Shown: positions 6,969 through 9,835 of the stretch, one piece after another
Position numbering within the stretch: position 1 is the first letter of the stretch
How the letters are laid out: each line of letters begins with the position of its first letter
Source: JAYZVT01 sp050248375
Lineage (GTDB): Bacteria; Pseudomonadota; Alphaproteobacteria; Rhizobiales; Methyloligellaceae
Length of the DNA: 9,835 nt
Direction: 5' to 3'
NCBI GenBank assembly: GCA_050248375.1
Contig: JBFWSL010000147.1
Location: 1 to 9,835 of the forward strand
The notes under the pieces: generated by a model
Databases searched by the model: none
What the model was told of the DNA's origin: nothing
Seen by the model: only the letters and a program-made list of their open reading frames with translations
Made by a program: the position numbers and the translations under genes

Positions 6969-8366
6969 ATGACAGGACAGGGAATCAGTGGTCTTCTGAG
7001 CGATACCGCAGCCTTTCCAGCCGATCCGATGCCAGCAAAGCCGCCAAAGCCCTCCGCGCGCCGGCGCACCCCCCAGGCGAAAGCCGCCATCGTGGCGGCC
7101 GCGCTGCTTGGCCTGGCGCTGCCGTTTCAGATCACCCTGGAGTTCGGGGGGACCGCGACCCGCATTTCCGCCGCCGATCCGCTGCTGCTCGCCGCGATGC
7201 CCTTCGCCGGACTGTATGCGTGGCGCCGCCGCCAGATGCTGTACCGGACGGCGGGCGCGCCGTTGCTGCTGGCCGCAGCCGCCTGCACCGCCGCGCTGAC
7301 GCTGGCGCTGTTCATCGGTCATGCGCAGATCGGCGCGTGGAACGGCTGGGCGCTGGTCAAGTTCACCGGCTGGTTCGTGCTGCTCGCCTATGCCGGCTTC
7401 GGTATGGCGCTGGCGTCGGCGGGGGGCGCCGCCGCGGTGGCGGCCTTCGGCGCGGGCCTGTTCCTCGCGCAGATATCGGCGTTCGCCGCCTATATGGTCA
7501 GCCTGGCGGGGCCGTTCGACTGGACCGTGCGGAGCGGTCCGCGCCTGCAGGGCTGGGCCGACAACGCCAACGCGATGGCGATGCAGATGCTGATAGGCCT
7601 TGCCCTGGCGCTTGGCTTCAACGGTCCTGTCCGGGACCGGGCCGGCGGCGTGGCGGCAATCGCCGTGCCGGCGATACTGGCGGCGATGGTCCTGTTCACC
7701 CGTTCGGTCGCGGGGCTTGCCGCGCTGCCGCTGCTGCTTGGCGCGGCGGCGGTGTGGCGCTCTGTCCGTCCGGGAACCCTGGTCCTGATCGTCGCCGTCG
7801 CGTCCGTGCTCTGGCTCGGGCCGCAGATGATAAGCGGTTGGAACAGCCTCAACGTGGTCGAGAAGGCGGCCGCGGTGCTGGCGCCGCGGATGGCCGCCCA
7901 GACCAAAAGCGCCGGGGTGCAGACCCTTACGGTCGACGCCCGTGCGAAGTCATACCGGCTGGCGCTCGAGCAGTGGAAGTCGCGGCCGCTCACGGGCGCG
8001 GGCCTGGGAACCCACATGGTCTCCCAGAAGAGGGCGGAGGCGGCCGCGCCCGCGGTCCAGATCCACAACACGCCGCTGTGGCTCGCCGCCGAGACCGGCG
8101 TGCTGGGCCTGGGCGCATTCTCGGTGCTCGTGCTGCTGCTGGGGCTGCGCTTCTGGCGGGCCGGGCGGTGTCCGCCCGGGCCGGACATGACGCGCGCCAT
8201 GGCGGTCTCGGCCCTGCTGGCGCTCGGTTCCGCGGTGGTGATGTCGCTGTTCCACGAACTGCTTTACCAGCGCATGCTGTGGGCGGTGCTTGGGCTCGCG
8301 CTCGCCTTCAGCGCGCCGGGGGCGGATCAGCGAGAGCCGGGGCCGCGGGAGAGCAGGGAGCGATAG
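6969..8366 (+). CDS. O-antigen ligase / polymerase-like protein (Wzy_C-type), copy 2
   Basis: 465 residues from ATG 6969, or 445 from the in-frame ATG at 7029 (MPAKPPK), which would place the first helix at a more usual distance. Neither has a clear ribosome site, so the start is uncertain. A positively charged RRRTPQAK precedes the first helix (~39-53), and about ten helices follow. Family features are WADNANAMAMQML (196-208), an arginine-bearing loop DARAKSYRLALEQWKSRP (323-340), LTGAGLGTHM (341-350), and QIHNTPLWLAAETGVLG (364-380), with the conserved His366-Asn and ExG. It probably works on the periplasmic face, polymerising or ligating lipid-linked glycan. It is only loosely similar to the divergent copy: motif order is shared, but loop lengths and sequences differ, so this is not a recent duplication. 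Its last 40 bp overlap the convergent glycosyltransferase gene. Confidence 0.87.
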   Translation: MTGQGISGLLSDTAAFPADPMPAKPPKPSARRRTPQAKAAIVAAALLGLALPFQITLEFGGTATRISAADPLLLAAMPFAGLYAWRRRQMLYRTAGAPLLLAAAACTAALTLALFIGHAQIGAWNGWALVKFTGWFVLLAYAGFGMALASAGGAAAVAAFGAGLFLAQISAFAAYMVSLAGPFDWTVRSGPRLQGWADNANAMAMQMLIGLALALGFNGPVRDRAGGVAAIAVPAILAAMVLFTRSVAGLAALPLLLGAAAVWRSVRPGTLVLIVAVASVLWLGPQMISGWNSLNVVEKAAAVLAPRMAAQTKSAGVQTLTVDARAKSYRLALEQWKSRPLTGAGLGTHMVSQKRAEAAAPAVQIHNTPLWLAAETGVLGLGAFSVLVLLLGLRFWRAGRCPPGPDMTRAMAVSALLALGSAVVMSLFHELLYQRMLWAVLGLALAFSAPGADQREPGPRESRER

Positions 8367-9547
8367 AGCCTGTCGTAAGCGGCGACGCAGGCCTCCAGCG
8401 AAAACAGTTCCTGCGCCCTCGCACGCGCGCGCGCGCCCATTTCCCTGCGCTGGCTCGGCGAGCTGTTGACCAGGCCGAGGATGGCGGAGCCCAGCGCGCG
8501 CGGGTCGGAGGGGGGAACCACGATGCCGGTGTCGCCATGCCTGATGGCCTCGGCGTTGCCGCCGACATCGGTGACGATCATCGGTATGGACGAGGCCATG
8601 CCCTCGATGATGGCGTTGGAGAAGCCTTCCTGGTGAGAGCACAGCAGGCCGATGTCGGCAGCGGCGTAGAGCGCGGCCACGTCCTCGCGCTGGCCGAGAA
8701 AATGCACATGGCCATCGAGCCCCAGCCCGGACACACGGCGGCGCAGTTCGTCTCCGCATCCGTCGTCGCGTCCGGCGCACAGCAGCGCCCATCCCCCGGG
8801 AAGCCGCTCCCTGATGGCGGCAAGGCCCTCGAGCAGGTCCATATGTCCCTTGTAGGCGATGAGGTTGGCGACGATGAGCATGACGAAGGCGTCGCCGCCC
8901 AGTCCGAGTTCGCGCCGGAGCGCGGCTCCCAGGACGCGGTCGCCGTAACCGGCGATGTCGATGCCGTTGTAGATGAGGCCGGTGCGGGCGGGATCGCAGC
9001 CTTCCTCCTCGACCAGTTGCCGGACCACGGCGCGGGAGTTGCCCAGCAGCGCGGTCATATGCCGGTGCAGGCGCAGCTCCAGCCTCCAGGCGAATTCGTG
9101 CCGCGCCTTGTAGACGTTGAGGCTGCGCCGGCTCATGACGCGGACGGGCACCCGCGCGAGCACGGACACCAGGCCGCCGACCAGATAGGCCTGGGGCAGG
9201 AAGAAATGGGCGATGCGCGGCCGCCGCGCGAGCAGCAGGCCGAACAGGCGTATGCCCGATACGGTCATGGCGAAGCCCTTGACCAGGGCGAAGGGCGAGG
9301 ACATCAGCCGCTCCAGCGGCGGGTCGATGACCTCGATGCCTTCCGCCTCCAGCGACGCGGCGAGCGCTCCGCGGCGGTTGAGGCAGCATACCGCCGGCGA
9401 CCATCCCAGCGCCTTCAGGCGCGGCGCGATGCGCGTGACGTGAAACTCGGCTCCGCCCACGTCGAGCGATCCGATGACGATCAGGGGGCCGGCGCCCGGC
9501 GGAAGGCCCCGCTCTTCGTTCTCGCGATCAACCGGCGTGCTGCTCAC
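8327..9547 (-). CDS. Family 4 glycosyltransferase (GT-B fold)
   Basis: 406 residues, cytoplasmic or membrane-associated. The N-terminal half has LIVIGSLDVGGAEFHV (22-37), the glycine loop typical of GT4, and GNSRAVVRQL (169-178). The C-terminal half has IYNGID (192-197), VANLIAYKGHMDLLEGL (226-242), the E-x7-E pair in EGFSNAIIE (307-315) that binds the nucleotide-sugar donor, and DVGGNAEAIRHGDTGIVVPP (327-346). The enzyme should add one sugar with retention of configuration during glycan assembly. I chose GTG at 9547 as start because AGGAAG lies seven bases upstream. The more distant in-frame ATG at 9646 would overlap the upstream gene by 79 bp and add residues outside the fold. It is 20 bp downstream of the methyltransferase, so an operon is likely. 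Donor and acceptor are unknown. Confidence 0.92.
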   Translation of the reverse strand: MSSTPVDRENEERGLPPGAGPLIVIGSLDVGGAEFHVTRIAPRLKALGWSPAVCCLNRRGALAASLEAEGIEVIDPPLERLMSSPFALVKGFAMTVSGIRLFGLLLARRPRIAHFFLPQAYLVGGLVSVLARVPVRVMSRRSLNVYKARHEFAWRLELRLHRHMTALLGNSRAVVRQLVEEEGCDPARTGLIYNGIDIAGYGDRVLGAALRRELGLGGDAFVMLIVANLIAYKGHMDLLEGLAAIRERLPGGWALLCAGRDDGCGDELRRRVSGLGLDGHVHFLGQREDVAALYAAADIGLLCSHQEGFSNAIIEGMASSIPMIVTDVGGNAEAIRHGDTGIVVPPSDPRALGSAILGLVNSSPSQRREMGARARARAQELFSLEACVAAYDRLYRSLLSRGPGSR

Positions 9548-9551
9548 GGCG

Positions 9552-9558
9552 TCTTCCT
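9552..9558 (-). promoter_or_regulatory. Ribosome binding site deciding the GTG start of the GT4 gene
   Basis: On the minus strand AGGAAGA occupies 9558-9552, leaving seven bases between AGGA and the GTG at 9547. It is one of the clearest Shine-Dalgarno matches in the window and lies within the 20-bp gap after the upstream gene's stop codon. This supports the GTG rather than the upstream ATG as the real start. Confidence 0.65.
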
Positions 9559-9567
9559 GTCGTCCGG

Positions 9568-9835
9568 TCAGGCTGCGGGCTTGCGGAAGACGAACTCGTC
9601 GCAACCCGATCCCAGCAGGCCCAGTCCGGTCGGCCTGGCGTTGCATCGAAGCAGCGTGAATCCGCGCGCTTCGAAGAATTGCCGCACCTCGTCCGCCGAG
9701 ATCGCCTCATAGGGATAGCCGCCCAGCCAGTCATGGACGTCGTGGACAAGGCTCATGCCCCGGCGCTGCCGGTAGCTGTCGCGGTAGTTGCGCCAGGAGC
9801 GCCCGGTAAGGGTGAGGCCCGCGGCCAGGGCGGCG
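9568..9835 (-). CDS. Class I SAM-dependent methyltransferase, C-terminal fragment (runs off right edge)
   Basis: The minus-strand frame is open from base 9835 to the stop at 9568. The window therefore holds about the last 88 residues of a longer protein; the ATG at 9756 is internal in my reading. The residues before that ATG (SWRNYRDSYRQRRGM) continue naturally into it. The block HDWLGGYPYEAISADEVRQF followed by ARGFTL, and the ending GCDEFVFRK, match the C-terminal region of class I methyltransferases found in polysaccharide and lipid gene clusters, where a DWLGGYPYE block and a terminal N/D-E-(F/Y)-V-F are usual. The SAM-binding motif I would lie beyond the window, so cofactor binding cannot be checked here. 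It lies 20 bp upstream of the GT4 gene and is probably co-transcribed with it. Confidence 0.75.
   Translation of the reverse strand, partial: AALAAGLTLTGRSWRNYRDSYRQRRGMSLVHDVHDWLGGYPYEAISADEVRQFFEARGFTLLRCNARPTGLGLLGSGCDEFVFRKPAA

Noticed and set aside
6815..7090. N-terminal extension of the minus-strand ligase-like protein up to an ATG at 7090
   Set aside because: The extra 92 residues are Gly/Arg/Pro-rich, cover the start of the divergent gene, and precede a normal start (6814) right before the first membrane helix.
9548..9646. N-terminal extension of the GT4 protein to the ATG at 9646
   Set aside because: It would overlap the upstream methyltransferase by 79 bp and lies outside the GT-B fold, while GTG 9547 has a well-spaced AGGAAG ribosome site.
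5777..9712. A plus-strand open frame of about 1311 codons spanning three minus/plus genes
   Set aside because: It runs antisense to the ligase-like and GT4 genes and through a different frame of the plus-strand ligase-like gene. The translation is a low-complexity mix rich in G, R, E and Q with no recognisable domain. Long stop-free shadow frames are expected when third positions are almost all G or C.

Overview
The window is GC-rich (roughly 70% by eye) and densely coding. It looks like part of a chromosomal cell-surface polysaccharide or glycolipid gene cluster from a Gram-negative bacterium, most likely an alphaproteobacterium. That assignment is an inference from base composition and protein style; no rRNA or other marker gene is present. 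I see no tRNA or rRNA gene, CRISPR array, insertion sequence or phage feature.

Layout: eight protein genes lie in four alternating transcription blocks. Block A (+, 1-2934) holds the C-terminal part of a flippase-like multi-span protein (lysylphosphatidylglycerol-synthase TM / YbhN / AglD type), then a methyltransferase fused to a family 2 glycosyltransferase, then a second methyltransferase. Block B (-, 6814-2939) holds an O-antigen ligase/polymerase-like protein followed by an 822-residue membrane protein resembling GT-C (GT39/ArnT-type) glycosyltransferases. Block C (+, 6969-8366) is a second ligase/polymerase-like gene, divergent from the first across a 154-bp spacer that holds the only candidate promoter/operator I can see. 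Block D (-, from the right edge to 8327) holds the C-terminal end of a class I methyltransferase and a family 4 glycosyltransferase.

Blocks A and B converge with 4 bp between stop codons. Blocks C and D converge with their last 40 bp overlapping.

How the genes could work together (inference): the cytoplasmic glycosyltransferases (GT4 and the GT2 domain) build or charge lipid-linked sugars, and the methyltransferases decorate or cap them. The flippase-like protein may move a lipid-linked sugar or lipid across the inner membrane. The GT-C-like protein and the two ligase-like proteins may then transfer, polymerise or ligate sugars on the periplasmic side. The pairing of flippase-like protein, polyprenyl-phosphate-type GT2 and GT-C resembles the logic of three-component glycan-modification systems, but with a methyltransferase fused to the GT2. 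No substrate can be deduced from the sequence.
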